Source: Guyanagaster necrorhizus (lineage: Eukaryota; Basidiomycota; Agaricomycetes; Agaricales; Physalacriaceae). From it: a DNA stretch of 64,000 nucleotides. The first letter of the stretch is position 1, and each line of letters opens with the position of its first letter. The DNA lies in the NCBI RefSeq assembly GCF_019112545.1, contig NW_025064886.1:415277-479276 (forward strand), given 5' to 3'. The notes under the pieces are model-generated. The model searched no databases and was not told the origin of the DNA. It was given only the letters and a program-made list of their open reading frames with translations. Below, piece after piece: positions 34,390 to 45,061 of this stretch. The position numbers and the translations under genes are program-made.

Positions 34390-35367
34390 CATTGGCCCTC
34401 CAGTACTCAACGTTCAACCGTCGTCTGCACAAACAAAGCTCCCGTCAGTTCATCGTGTTACCCAGATCAAAGAATGAGAAGTGCCTGAAAATACCTGGTA
34501 TACCACCTCGTTTACCGTCTTCTTCGTCGGAACCTCCTGCAGTCCTTCCTTCAAAATCTCATCGTCCTTTAAACCCTAATAACCAATTAATGCTTCAGCC
34601 CATTCCTGAAATACGCTAAGGTCATATAGCCAAAGATCTCCTACCATCCTTCATTCTCTCTCTTACATATAATTGTCCTCGAAATTCGGGTCGAGCACCA
34701 CATCTGGAATCCCAACGATCTCAGTAATGGCCTTCGTGAGGCCCTCTTTTTCCGGCATTGAACGTCTCATCCATAGACCGCTTCGCCGTCAACGAGAACT
34801 CGAATCTCTCCTTGGCTTCGGCCGCAGCGGGCATATCATCGAGACAAGCTCATTTTATACGACAACGCGTCGTGTTTGGACAGGATCCAATACACTACAT
34901 CTTTGATCTCCGATGACGGCGCGTCTTGGCCTCGCTCGTTAACCCCGAGACTCAGCTGAGACTTGACTACAGCAGCGTTGAAGTGGGCCTTGCCATCCTC
35001 ACCATACTTTTCGCGGAAGTAGCTTAAAGCTGAGATGAAGCCTTCGGTGTACCTTGCAGAGGAAAGCATCAGAATCGCAGTGACTCAGCTGAGACGAGGA
35101 CTGAAAACGCGTTACCCAGAGAAGACGATCTCCGCGCTGACATTGGTGTTTTGAGGCGCATATGCCCAGACGGTGTTGATCTCGTAATTCAGCTTGAACG
35201 ATAAAGTCCCCAAGAGACTTGAATCTTAGTCTCAAAGGTCGTCGCGAACTATGACAGGCCGAACACTGCGACTGACGTGGTTAGGATCTAGTTGGTAAAA
35301 ATCTGATGTGGTTAACATCGATATCCGTAACAGAAAGATGTGGTCGGGGCGTACTTGTCCGTGGCAT
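34390..35367 (-). pseudogene. decayed tandem copy of the unknown gene at 35662-36735
   Basis: Pieces of the neighbouring intact protein can be followed in order but in changing frames. They include a start MPRTSTPRP at 35367 (neighbour MPKTPNFTP); FKLNYEINTVWAY (neighbour FKINYNVGAIWAY); YTEGFISALSYFREKYGEDG and HFNAAVVKSQLSLGVN (neighbour YTEGFISALKYFLDKYASDG); FEFSLTAKRSMDETF (neighbour FVFSLQAKHSIDETW); and GIPDVVLDPNFEDN (neighbour GIPDVKLDPNFEDN). Several frameshifts and stops lie between these blocks, and the equivalent of the region after HSIDETW is partly deleted. It is described as broken; I do not offer a repaired reading. Confidence 0.8.
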
Positions 35368-35661
35368 GGTGGAATCTGAGGGCATTTATTGCTTGATCCT
35401 GAACGGCACGATTTGAGGACATAGTTATCGTCTAGAGATGCGTACCAAAGCTATCAGCAGACAAGACAAAATATAAACACCCACACTCAAGGACAACTCT
35501 CCAGTAGCACAGAAGATGAGGGTTCACGTCTTGATCATGTCTAGTGAATGTAGCATTCGCAGACAAATCAGGAAGAAAGTAGCATAATTATAATCTTCCA
35601 TAAACCATAGGAAGTATACCGCAATAAGTATCCATCCAACGGTGAGCCTAAACAGAGATAA
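35368..35661. other. spacer between pseudogene and intact copy
   Basis: About 290 bp. A TATA-like TTTATATT on the minus strand near 35,472 would be the old promoter of the pseudogene. No gene. Confidence 0.4.
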
Positions 35662-36735
35662 TTAAAGCAAGTCGAGAACATCTTCCGCAATGTACGACGT
35701 ATTGCAATACCAGTACTCGACGGTAGTCTGAAAAGAAATAGCTGGTTAGGCGCTAAAGTCCACAAAGAAGCGAAAGCACTTACTTGCAGATAGAGCGTCC
35801 CATTTTCCAGGATAATTTCGTTGTATGTCTTCTTCGTCTTGGGCACAACCCTTAGCACAAACGCCTTCTCCGTCAACGCCTCTTGCAAGCCTTCCTGCAA
35901 CATCTCGTCGCCCTTGAACCCTGCCCTGCCTAGCTGGTACTTCAACCCATCCTTGAAGTATGCCAACGTGGCCGCCCCAAAGCTCGTGTACCAACCCTTG
36001 TCCGTCTGTACATTCAATGCCTTGAAATTGTCCTCGAAGTTGGGGTCGAGCTTCACATCGGGTATCCCCGTCAGTTCTGCGATCTCCTGAGTGAGATCTT
36101 CGTACTCCTCTTCCCAGGTCTCGTCGATGGAGTGCTTCGCCTGGAGGGAGAACACAAACCCCGGCGCAGTATCAACAGCAGCGAGGAGACTGTCCCCAAG
36201 CGAGCCGGTGTTGGTCCCGAGGCAGTCGGGCTTGAAAAAGATCCAGTAGACGCCCTCTTGGATTTCAGATGAGATGTAGGGAGCTTTGTCGTTGAGGGTG
36301 TTGACGCGGATACTCAGCTCGGATTGGGTCACGGCGGCGTTGAAGTAATCCTTGCCGTCGGATGCATATTTATCGAGGAAATATTTGAGGGCTGAGATGA
36401 AGCCTTCGGTGTAGCTGGGAGATGAGGGTAAGAGGACAGATAAACTAATAAACGTAAAAGAAGAGGTACCTGGACAAGATGTATCCTGCAGAAGAGCGGT
36501 CGTCTTGGTTGTACGCCCAGATAGCGCCGACGTTGTAGTTGATCTTGAAGTCTGTGCCGAGGAGCTTGGTGATCTGAGCCTCAAAGTCAGCCCTCTTGGA
36601 CTCGAAGTTATCCCGGACTGAAAAAGGGACGATGAGTGATGGATATCACTGGACTAGGGAACTTGCCATCTTTTCGAACAGCAAGAGGTAGCTTTTCGAT
36701 GGGAGCTTTTGGGGTGAAATTTGGTGTTTTTGGCA
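35662..36735 (-). CDS. unknown fungal protein, intact member of a duplicated pair
   Basis: Four exons. Start at 36735 (MPKTPNFTPKAPIEKLPLAV). Intron 1 (36618-36666, 49 nt) begins GCAAGT, a GC-AG intron needed to keep frame into VRDNFESKRADFEAQ. The second intron follows GYILS. The third exon is long (YTEGFISALKYFLDKYASDG, then ETWEEEYEDLTQEIAELTG and GIPDVKLDPNFEDN). The last intron (GTAAGT...TTTCAG) leads to TTVEYWYCNTSYIAEDVLDL and TAA at 35662. The protein is ~290 residues, acidic, ordered, without signal peptide or membrane segment. I do not recognise it. A decayed copy lies directly downstream. A TATA box sits at 36793-36800. Confidence 0.82.
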
Positions 36736-36792
36736 TTTTGGACAGTAGTGGAAAGAGAGCGATGAGTGGCGACTCTCGCAAAGACACAATAT

Positions 36793-36800
36793 GATTTATA
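36793..36800 (-). promoter_or_regulatory. TATA box (TATAAATC)
   Basis: On the minus strand, 58 nt upstream of the ATG at 36735 of the intact duplicated gene. Confidence 0.6.
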
Positions 36801-37709
36801 TCCTCGAAGATCCTCCTTTCCATTTAAAGTAATGATAGGCCATCTCAGGGGCCTTGCAGGAAGTTTGGTTCAGGAACCCGTGCAGGTGAACATCCATGAC
36901 GACCGATGGGTACCCCTGCGCCAGGGTATGTATATGAGGTCTTGAGGGGGGGGTAAATGACATTATTGGATCTAGAGCTGTTGAATACGTTGAATACTGA
37001 CGACAAAGCGAATAGAGTTTCCAGTCAAGACCAAGGAAGGGAGCAGACGAGCGATCGTGGTGGTTGATGAAATGACAGATCCCTTTTCCCACGATAACTG
37101 TGTTGCTTGAACGCGCTCAGTAATTTCTAATGCTTGAATTCTGACTCTTTACCGGGCTGGATATCGACTCTGAGATACATCTAGATTAGAAATAAGTACT
37201 TGAGTGCTCAAAGACAAGCTGGCTGGTTCCTTACCATCATCAAGTCCGACGTATATCAACTACCAAATTGACCTCGATTCGTCACCATTTGTATGGCCAA
37301 CTCGAAGCATCCGACTTCGACACCTTCTCTTTTCCGACTCTACACCCTCGCATGCTGGCCGCAGTGAATGAGGACTCACTATGTCAGTGAGAGAAGACGC
37401 GGCAAGAAGACTTTGGGGCGCCAACATTCAGGACGACCGGGCTCGCGATGAAACATCCATCGTCTACAAATGCCCCTGGATAATGTTACGATACGACGAG
37501 AGACTTGATGGACGGTTCGTTGTGATCATATGTTGTACAGCAATGATAACTTCTGACAGCGATTTCTATCATTAACGCTCCTGTTTCTGCGTCAACATGT
37601 CGTGCTACACGCGCACAGGGGGTACTCAAGTCTTGGCGATTGTAGCAAATCAGGCCCATATTTCTGTCCTTCGAGTACCCCTTCTTCTGCATTGAAATTC
37701 CTCGTCACA
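36801..37709. other. intergenic, divergent flank
   Basis: About 900 bp between two divergent genes. Plus-strand frame 37381-37575 is not supported. Nothing else seen. Confidence 0.4.
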
Positions 37710-38882
37710 ATGAACTCGGAAATGTAAGCACAGTCCAGTCGCATCCTTACCTTCCTCACCCACCTTTCCAGCCCGCTGAAAGCCCGTGTCGACATACGGG
37801 ATCAATGGGACTCGCCCAACGCACCTATACGCACCTCCATTGCCGCCCTTCAAAAGACTTTGGGCCACAGGATCTCCCCGCATGCCGAATGGCCAGCTCT
37901 ATGGAGCCAACTCAAGGACCGCTTCTCCGATAAATCCAAATTCGTGCCTACCATCGTCAGCATCGTCGTTGTCTGGTACGAACGGCTCCTCGGAAGACTG
38001 GACAATGATGTGTTCGCCGACTGGACAGAAGAACTCCTGTCTGCGCTTGAAGGAGGGGCATCGTTGCGCATTGAGGTAATTTTTCCATGTCACTGTGCTA
38101 ATTAACAATAGCTAACGTGTTGACAGCCTGCCCCGCCCAAGGTCACCCGTCCGACCACGACGTGGGACAAGGACATCCGGTCGTTCCATCTCGGAATTCC
38201 TAACGCAGACCCGATGTCCCAGGCGCGTGTAGCCAGCATGCTTGATAAAGATTTTGATGACTTCTTTGTCGGGACGGCAGGTGTCACAGACGATCAGGAG
38301 GACACAGAATGGGCACATGTTCCTCTCACCCAACTTGCTACTGCTACTTCTTCCCGTGCCCAACTTGAAGTACCGCTGGACCTGGCCCCTCCTGAACGAC
38401 TCCCAGTTCTGAGCTCCCTCTCCCGACCATCAGATCTCTTCACGTCGACTGTACCTTATATCCTCACCGTCTCTCTCCGTGGCCGCAAAGGCCTCGTCGT
38501 ACACTGCTCCCATGAGCCGACTCTCGAGCTCCTGAACGAGTATCTCAATAAATGGACAAAGACCAATGCCCATGATAGTATGCATGTATGTCTGCTTTCC
38601 TCGAAATCCAAGTACGCTTTGACGCCAAAACTCTTCAGCGCCCCATCTTCAAGATCACGCTTGTCGAGTCTGATTTCTGCTTTGGAATGATGGATACTCT
38701 TATCGTCGAACCCTACATGACGTACCATAATGACGTTAACCCCACAATCATCCTCGCGTTTGTTGAGGGCATCTTTGGGTACAGGATGGTTTACACTACA
38801 GGTTCGTACTGGATGTATCGTTGCATTACTTTGTTCAAATAAAGCTGCCGCGTACGACTGGTCCAGAAAACAACTGCAGTAG
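37710..38882 (+). CDS. unknown conserved-looking fungal protein
   Basis: Five exons. A tiny first exon (MNSE) ends with donor GTAAGC; the second gives PLKARVDIRDQWDSP, ALQKTLGHRISPHAEWPALW and VVWYERLLGRLDNDVFADW; a 51-nt intron leads to the large exon (TTWDKDIRSFHLGIPN, then MLDKDFDDFFVGTAG and RGRKGLVVHCSHEPTLELL). The next intron (GT at the codon after DSMH, acceptor CTTCAG) restores RPIFKITLVESDFCFGM and PTIILAFVEGIFGYRMVY. A last short exon ends DWSRKQLQ with TAG at 38882. Without that final splice the frame stops at 38842. The protein is ~320 residues, ordered and cytosolic. No named family comes to mind. Confidence 0.7.
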
Positions 38883-39143
38883 ACTCACTTGATGCAGTTT
38901 GACGAGGGTCGTCAGTTTGTATAGGACAGGACGCCCTCTTCCAAATGCGAAGCAGCCGACAGAATAATACATTTCAGGCAAAGGAATTATCAAGTACGAT
39001 GCTACCTAATTATGCAACAGAAGAGAGGAGAGTAGGTAATAAGATTCAGAAAACAAAGCGTTCCTTGTCATGATGGAGCCGAACAGAGGATTACACACAA
39101 AACATGATGATAAAAACAATAAAACAAATCCAACTATTACCTC
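38883..39143. other. convergent 3' flanks
   Basis: 260 bp between two convergent genes, AT-rich, no gene. Confidence 0.5.
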
Positions 39144-40644
39144 TTAGGAAGTCGTCGCGTTGCTTGCAGTGTAATCCTAAACGGTAAACGATAATGTTAG
39201 TGAGACCACCCTTGGAGCCCGTGAAAAATAAAACTAACCTCCATTTCGGCATCAAGGTCAGCGGCCGTCTTCGCGGGCCGCGGTTCCTTACGGGGCTTGC
39301 CTCCCCTTCCCCGTCGTCCTCTTGCGACACCACCAGTCCTTCCCAACGATAAGCACACCGAGCACCATACTCAGAAGTTACTTGCACAACTGACCTAGCG
39401 GCAGCAGCCACGACAGGAGGAGCGACGCGGGAAGCCAGCGTCTGCTGAGGTCGCGACGGATCCACAACAATCTCAATCTTCATCGGTTTCTCTGTCAAGT
39501 CGGAAAAAAGCGGCGATGAAAGGAGCGAGGGAGGAAGGAATTCGTTAGTCGATTGTCAACGACACGACGTAGAGGAAGCAAGTAAAACCAAAAGCCAAGG
39601 GACGCCCAGCCATAAGCCAAGAGTCCCTTCCATGCATACCGGACAAACCGTAGCTCTGTCTCTGTCTCTGTCTGTCACAGTGCCTTGTAGAAGCTGCCCA
39701 GTGCGGGCGGGCGAACGCCAAGCTCGAACGAATAAACGGACGCTACAGGCGGTTAATCGGGCAACCCTTGCTCTCCGATATACCATGCTCCATGCTCCCG
39801 CTCTTCAGGTCTCGTCAACCACAGCAGAGCCCAAAACACCGACGGTCTCCACCAGAGCACTAACCAGACCGATAAGACCTCCCAATTACCGGTCTTGTCG
39901 GAAGAGGCCACACTACGGCCCTGGCGCTGCCACATGCAAGGTTGATCAAACCTGCAATTGTGGTAACCCAGAATGTTCAGTTATGGGGCAGGACAATACA
40001 CGGTTGTTGATAACAGACCGAGAGGCATTCCGTGCGCAGAACAGAGACAGGAAGCCACGATCCTCCTGGAAAACGCAGTAATGAAGGGCGCGAGGGCCCA
40101 TGCATGCAAACGAAGCGAGGTTATAAGAGGACGCTGATACTAACTGCCATCGATGAGTCGGTTGTTGTACTGATTATATGCAGAAGTGCCGTCGCCCTTC
40201 CTCTGGAAGTGAACAGAGGCAACGCCCTTGGAGCGACCATTGCTGTCGTAGTGAAGGGTTACCTCGCGGAGGGGGCCAACAGTTGAATGGAAGAGCTCCT
40301 ACGCCACACAAACCGAGTCAGCCTTTCGGGCATTCAAAAGGAAGGCCAAAAACCAATGTACCTTTACTTGAGCCTCATTCACATCAGGAGGGAGGTTGGA
40401 AACAATGATCTTATCTGCCGGTTGCTGGGAGGGCGTGGCCGCAGAAGCAGATCTCAACTTGGCCTTCACAGCTGGGCTCGGGCCAGTATTTCCCACAACT
40501 TGGGATTTGGTGGAGCCACGACGACCAGCGCGACGAATGCCTCGAGGACGGGAGGTGATGATCTAAAAGAAAATTTTGGTGTTATACGACAGGCCGGGGG
40601 TTGCAAGCGCAAAATAAGCCCACATCATCAAGAGCCTTGTCCAT
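39144..40644 (-). CDS. yra1: Yra1/ALY(REF) mRNA export factor
   Basis: The protein starts MDKALDD at 40644, the N-box-like start typical of the family. A basic linker follows (RPRGIRRAGRRGSTKSQVV), then one RRM: DKIIVSNLPPDVNEAQVKEL, VGPLREVTLHYDSNGRSKG, VHFQRKGDGTSAYNQYNN. After the RRM comes KKPMKIEIVVDP, an Arg/Gly stretch (VARGRRGRGGKPRKE) and the C-terminal box KTAADLDAEMEDY that binds the helicase Sub2/UAP56. A last exon ends NATTS. ALY couples splicing/THO to mRNA export in the nucleus. Most introns are ~50-60 nt, but the one after NNRLIDG is 653 nt (39492-40144). It is divergent from rpc31. Confidence 0.92.
39492..40144 (-). other. 653-nt intron inside yra1
   Basis: Donor GTTAGT at 40144, acceptor GACAG at 39492, joining DG to KKPMK in frame. 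It is more than ten times longer than the other introns in this window. A 149-codon antisense frame (39632-40081) lies inside but shows no family pattern. In budding yeast YRA1 also carries an unusually large intron that serves autoregulation. Confidence 0.75.
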
Positions 40645-40841
40645 TGCAGATTCTGAGCTGAAATAAAGTGAGGTAGCTGGACGTCTGTGGGCTGGTGGTG
40701 GTGTGTGGTAAAAGGAAGTGCTGAACAAAAGGCCGTGCTGTGCGCCCTTACCAGCGGAGTTTATATCGGAGTTTCGGATATCAAAATCCATTCCGGGAAC
40801 CGACATTGCGACTCGACCATTATCTTTGTTTTATTATCGAT
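40645..40841. promoter_or_regulatory. shared divergent promoter, yra1 / rpc31
   Basis: 197 bp between the two start codons; the two nuclear housekeeping genes must share promoter sequence. No TATA box is evident. Confidence 0.5.
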
Positions 40842-41721
40842 ATGTCTCGAGGTCGAGGATTCGGTCGAGGGCGGGGGTCCTTTGGGTCTGGTAACCTCCC
40901 CCCAATGGGCCTCACGCATGCTGATGTCCAAGCTATATCTCGCGAAGCAACGGCCATGTACCCCGTACGAGTTTGCCCTCCTCGCGTGTATATCTTGACG
41001 GTAAACTGAAATACAGCCCATGCGTCCCCCAGTGATGTCTGAATTCACCGAGGATGAAAAGAAAATGTGTCAATACCAGATCGGATATGCAACACGACTG
41101 AAGCAGTCAGCATACTACGTCGTGGAGGCGACAAAGTCCAAAGGTCAGAACGAAGGACGATCGTGTATAAACTGCAGCTGAATGAGCCTATAGAACTCCC
41201 GAAATATTCGGACAAGTACCGTTCCTCAAGCGCTACCCAGCCGAAGTTGAAGCGTAAAGATCTCCACCAGGAATTTTTCCCCAAAGATATCTTTGAAGAC
41301 TATTTCAATCCCAGGCGGAGAAAAGGTATAACTAGTCTTTGAAATGATGAATGCTAATTCATCATCGTTTCCGTCAGTTCCCAAGATCAAAAAACAAGGG
41401 AATTTTTCTGTTAACTTGTCCGACTTTGAAGGATCTGTATGCCATGTCTTTTCTTTCACATTACCTTACGATAATTACTTACTACACCAGGAAAAATCGG
41501 CAGACGATGCCTCAGAGCTTGCATCGCAAGGCGATGGCTCTGATTATGACGTTGATGAGGAATACGACAACGACTATGCGGACAACTACTTTGATAATGG
41601 CGAAGGAGATGATATGGATGATTTGGGTGGAGGAGGTGGCGACGGAGGTGGTATGTTATTTGATCGTTCATGTCATTGTGTTTATTATTGAGCTCATATC
41701 CATACAGGAGACTATGATTGA
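40842..41721 (+). CDS. rpc31: RNA polymerase III subunit Rpc31 (RPC7-type)
   Basis: Six exons. The start MSRGRGFGRGRGSFGSG is the Arg/Gly head of the subunit. Then NLPPMGLTHADVQAISREA and, after an intron, FTEDEKKMCQYQIGYATRL. A third block reads LPKYSDKYRSS, PKLKRKDLHQEFFPKDIFED and YFNPRRR. The tail is very acidic and Gly-rich (YDVDEEYDNDYADNYFDN; DLGGGGGDGGG) and ends DYD with TGA at 41721. All family landmarks are present. Rpc31 belongs to the Pol III-specific heterotrimer needed for promoter-directed initiation at tRNA and 5S genes. It is divergent from yra1 by 197 bp. Confidence 0.93.
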
Positions 41722-41951
41722 CCGTAAATGCAGGACTTGTTTCCCCTATATGCGGTCACTTTTCAATGTTCAAGTCGGCTTACGTCCAATGAAATTTATT
41801 GCATCTTCCCCCAGATGACATCAGAAACCCTTCTGTACTTTTTTTTTTTCGAAAAAAATGACTGAACAATATCTAGAGAAGAAAGTACTTCAAGTAAACA
41901 AGATGGTCCGGCTCCGTAAAATATCAACTAATAATAACCGCGAATGAACTC
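41722..41951. other. convergent 3' flanks
   Basis: 230 bp, with a poly-T stretch near 41,840. No gene. Confidence 0.5.
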
Positions 41952-42818
41952 CTACAAAATACTTCCACCGACCAGAGCGCCTGCGATTACAACCAATCCA
42001 GCCATAACCTTGCTGTAACCCAGCGTTGCGACTTGACCTACGGCGGCATTAGAGGAGGTTGCAGTAGATGCAGATGCACTCCTTGATGCGGAACTAGAAG
42101 AAGGCGAAGTGCTACTTGCGCGACTGCTGGTGCCCGAGCCACTGCTGGTGCCCGAGCTACTGCTAGTGCCTGAGCCAGTTGTTGATCGAGAGGTGACCCC
42201 AGAGACGGCAGTTATGGAGCCCGAGGACGCAGTGAAAGCAGATGTGCTTGCGGAGACCGTGCGGGATGCACTTCCAGATGCGCTTCTAGATGCGCTTTCA
42301 GATGCACTTTCAGATGCGCTTCCAGGTGCGCTTCCAGGTGCGCTAACTGTGCGAATCAAAGCATGATGAGCAGAGACACTTGTTTGACGATACTAAGTCA
42401 CTTACCAGCAGCACATTCAGATTGCTGGAGAGCCGCAGCCGCCGCCTGGTCTGCGGCCGTGCAGGTTGTCTGCAAACACGAAGCGGCACTAGCCTGGAAC
42501 GCTGTGTTGGTGCAGATACACGTGAGGTCGGTCCTGAATGATGAATCGGTCACGTTAGCATCCGCATAGGACCAGAAGACACTGGTGCTTGACATACAGG
42601 GTGCATCCGTTCGCAGAAGCTGCTTGCTCAGAGCAGCTCAGAACACAGGCAGGGATGGTACTCGTGTCTGTGGGTACGGCAGCGGACGAGACAGTGGTTC
42701 CAGTGGAAATTTGGGTACTAGTTCCCACTGCAGCAGTGGTGCTCTCCTGGGCGTGTACAGCAACGACAAGGAGGCCAACAAGGGAAATGATCTTGGTGAG
42801 ACAGTGCATTTTATGCAT
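41952..42818 (-). CDS. GPI-anchored CFEM-domain protein
   Basis: Three exons from ATG at 42818. The signal peptide is MHKMHCLTKIISLVGLLVVA with cleavage near VHA. A short Thr/Ser spacer leads to a CFEM domain with the expected Cys spacing: IPACVLSCSEQA, NGCTLTDLTCICTN, ASCLQTTCTAADQAAAA, SECAA. Intron 1 uses the GTATGT donor so that CTL joins TDL. The stalk is almost all Ser/Ala/Thr, encoded partly by 12-nt and 18-nt tandem repeats, and the C-terminus (MAGLVVIAGALVGGSIL) is a GPI-anchor signal. CFEM proteins sit on fungal cell walls or membranes and in some species bind heme or act in host contact. The repeats probably make the stalk length variable between strains. Confidence 0.9.
42124..42177. 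repeat. 18-nt tandem repeat, 3 copies, in CFEM stalk
   Basis: Unit CTGCTGGTGCCCGAGCCA repeated three times with few changes, coding a Ser/Gly/Thr repeat in frame on the minus strand. Confidence 0.85.
42265..42348. repeat. 12-nt tandem repeat, about 7 copies, in CFEM stalk
   Basis: Unit GATGCGCTTCCA (with GATGCACTTTCA and GGTGCGCTTCCA variants) repeated head to tail, coding four-residue Ser/Ala/Gly/Glu units on the minus strand. Confidence 0.88.
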
Positions 42819-45061
42819 GGTGTGTGGGTGGTTACTGATGGCTGTTCGTGTCAAAGAAAGAGGAATACTCGAAAGACAGCTGATCCGTATTTATAGGTCT
42901 CCCCCGTCCCTTCCGCTTTTGGAACCATTAATATGGCGGTTCCAAATCTTCTCACGGATTCCTTTGTCTAAGACTACTGGAGGTCTCGCTCGCAACGTAC
43001 TGCCTTGGGTGAGCACTGTCTTTCTTGTTTAGAACCGGTTCTTCGTCGTACTGCGCAAAGTTTCTCCCGCAAATCATGCTACGGCAACCACCGTTTCTCC
43101 TATATGGTTCATCCTTCCTTTGCGGAAATAACGTCGAAAAAAGGGATGTCGATCTGTCGTGGAGGAGGGGCTTTTATTCTAATCGATGTCCCTGAGCCAC
43201 ACCCCTCAGTTAGCGCGCTAATTGATGCGTATCAGCACGTTCGATCTCGGTCCCCAGTACGATTGCTTAGTGCTAGATCCAGTCCTGCTTCGTCTTTCTC
43301 AGAGCATCCCCAGCTTTTCTGATCCTTTATCGTGGAGAGGGGGAAAAGGAGGAACTAGCACTTTACATTCATCGAGCTTCCATGCTGCAAGTTGTCGAAG
43401 CATGCTTGGGAAATTTATATAGCGGCTATCAATTCCACCACCGAACGAATCCAGAGCTTCCTTCCTCAACCTATTCTTGTTCGAAGTCACCAGACCATTA
43501 AGTTCCCTGCGGATTCCCACGGATCGCAAATGAAAAGATTTCCATACGATGGAAGGTGATGAATGTTTTCTCGTCGGTTGTGTTGATGGCTATGTATAAC
43601 TTCCAATAATAAGAAGCAATAGCATACGCAGTCCTTGGTGTTTCGGGCATCTGTTGTTTGAACCACTTCCTCAACCTTCCGAGTCGTGATGCAGACTTGA
43701 AGTTACTCAGCACGGTGTCTGATTTTCAGGCTCTCGAGACTGGGATTTCTGCAGTTTTCAGGCACCTTCAATACAATTTCAATACCAGCGATACGGTGTC
43801 ACCTTTCAAGGGTTGATAGAAATTCAAATGTGCTCAGGAGGACATTAGCTCTGTGCACAGCATTCCTTGATTTATGATTTTTGTTCCTATGACTCATACA
43901 TTCATTCAAACTCGAACCACAGCAAGCAGCAAACATGTTCCATTTGAGGCGCTTCTTACGAGTTCCTAGCCCATGCAGGCCACAACTCCCAACGGGTCTT
44001 CTATAATCACTCAGTCAATGCAAACATCAACTTGGACCGTGACATGTTAACGCCCCACCCTACCCTACTCCGACAGGTAGGCGTTTTATCCATAACATTA
44101 CAACGAAATATTTTCAACTAGAACTGAAAACTGAAAACTAAACTGCTCCTTCGATGAAGCTATGCTTTCATCGATGTTAACACTATCGGAGAAACCACTG
44201 CTGCGTCGAAAGCTTCGTTCACATCCTGCGAACCCTGCTCATGCATATGACAACCCTTATGGCACGACGTCGAACTTGGCCTAGTTCTTGAATTCCCCAG
44301 ATCTTATTCCTCTGCGAATACGCGCTGTTGACTGCTGTATGGGCTTCTCTACATGCATGATAAGCGCTAAGCTCAAGCCCGGCTGAGGACGTCTCTTAAA
44401 CAGCACCCGTAGTCCGAAGCTGGCGTTCAGCGCCACGGGCCATATAGACACCAATAGGACGGAAGAAGCCTTACTCCTGGACAGTTTACGTCGAACCAGT
44501 GGTTCATAATACAGCCGTTTTAAGCGCCACGGATTCTATCCATTCTAATTTGTCTGCTACCAATCTCCACGTTCCGTCGTTATACGACAAATCTTAGGTG
44601 TATGCTGTAGCCGCTTGGTTTCTCGACGTATACTGCAAGCCTCAACACTTTGGCATCCATGTTTCAGCGACTGACGGGGGCGCTTAAAAGAGTAGCGGAC
44701 GTCCTAAAATCCGTTTTTTCGGAGTTTTCTTGAATCTGGCCGCGAGGCATCCAGAGTAAGGCATACAATGCCTCGTGTTAGGTAGGATCAGGCCCGGCAA
44801 GCTCGTGACGAAATCACTGTCAAGACTCTCCCACCTTCTGCATCCTTTGCTTTGACCGCTATACTGCTTCCTTAGTTGCCCACCGCATTGAAAAGAGAGC
44901 CTGTGCCTCTTTCTGATGCTGCTTCACCGCTATCGCACGCCCCTGCCTAATTAAACCTGATCCTATAATTCTTACAATTTCTAGCTGCGAATCGCACTTG
45001 CAGGTGCATCGATTCTTCTATCTACGCCACACAGCAAACTGATATTTTCCCCTTTAATTAG
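42819..45061. other. 2.2-kb stretch without a supported gene
   Basis: After the CFEM promoter no reading frame looks coding. Minus-strand frames at 43299-43529 and 43498-43713 are short and unsupported. A small tandem array of an AACTGAA-like unit lies near 44,121-44,141. No terminal repeats of a mobile element found. Confidence 0.45.
42888..42895 (-). promoter_or_regulatory. TATA box (TATAAATA)
   Basis: Minus strand, 70 nt upstream of the CFEM ATG at 42818. Confidence 0.65.

Noticed and set aside
42819..45061. A mobile element in the empty stretch
   Set aside because: No terminal repeats, transposase or reverse-transcriptase motifs could be found.
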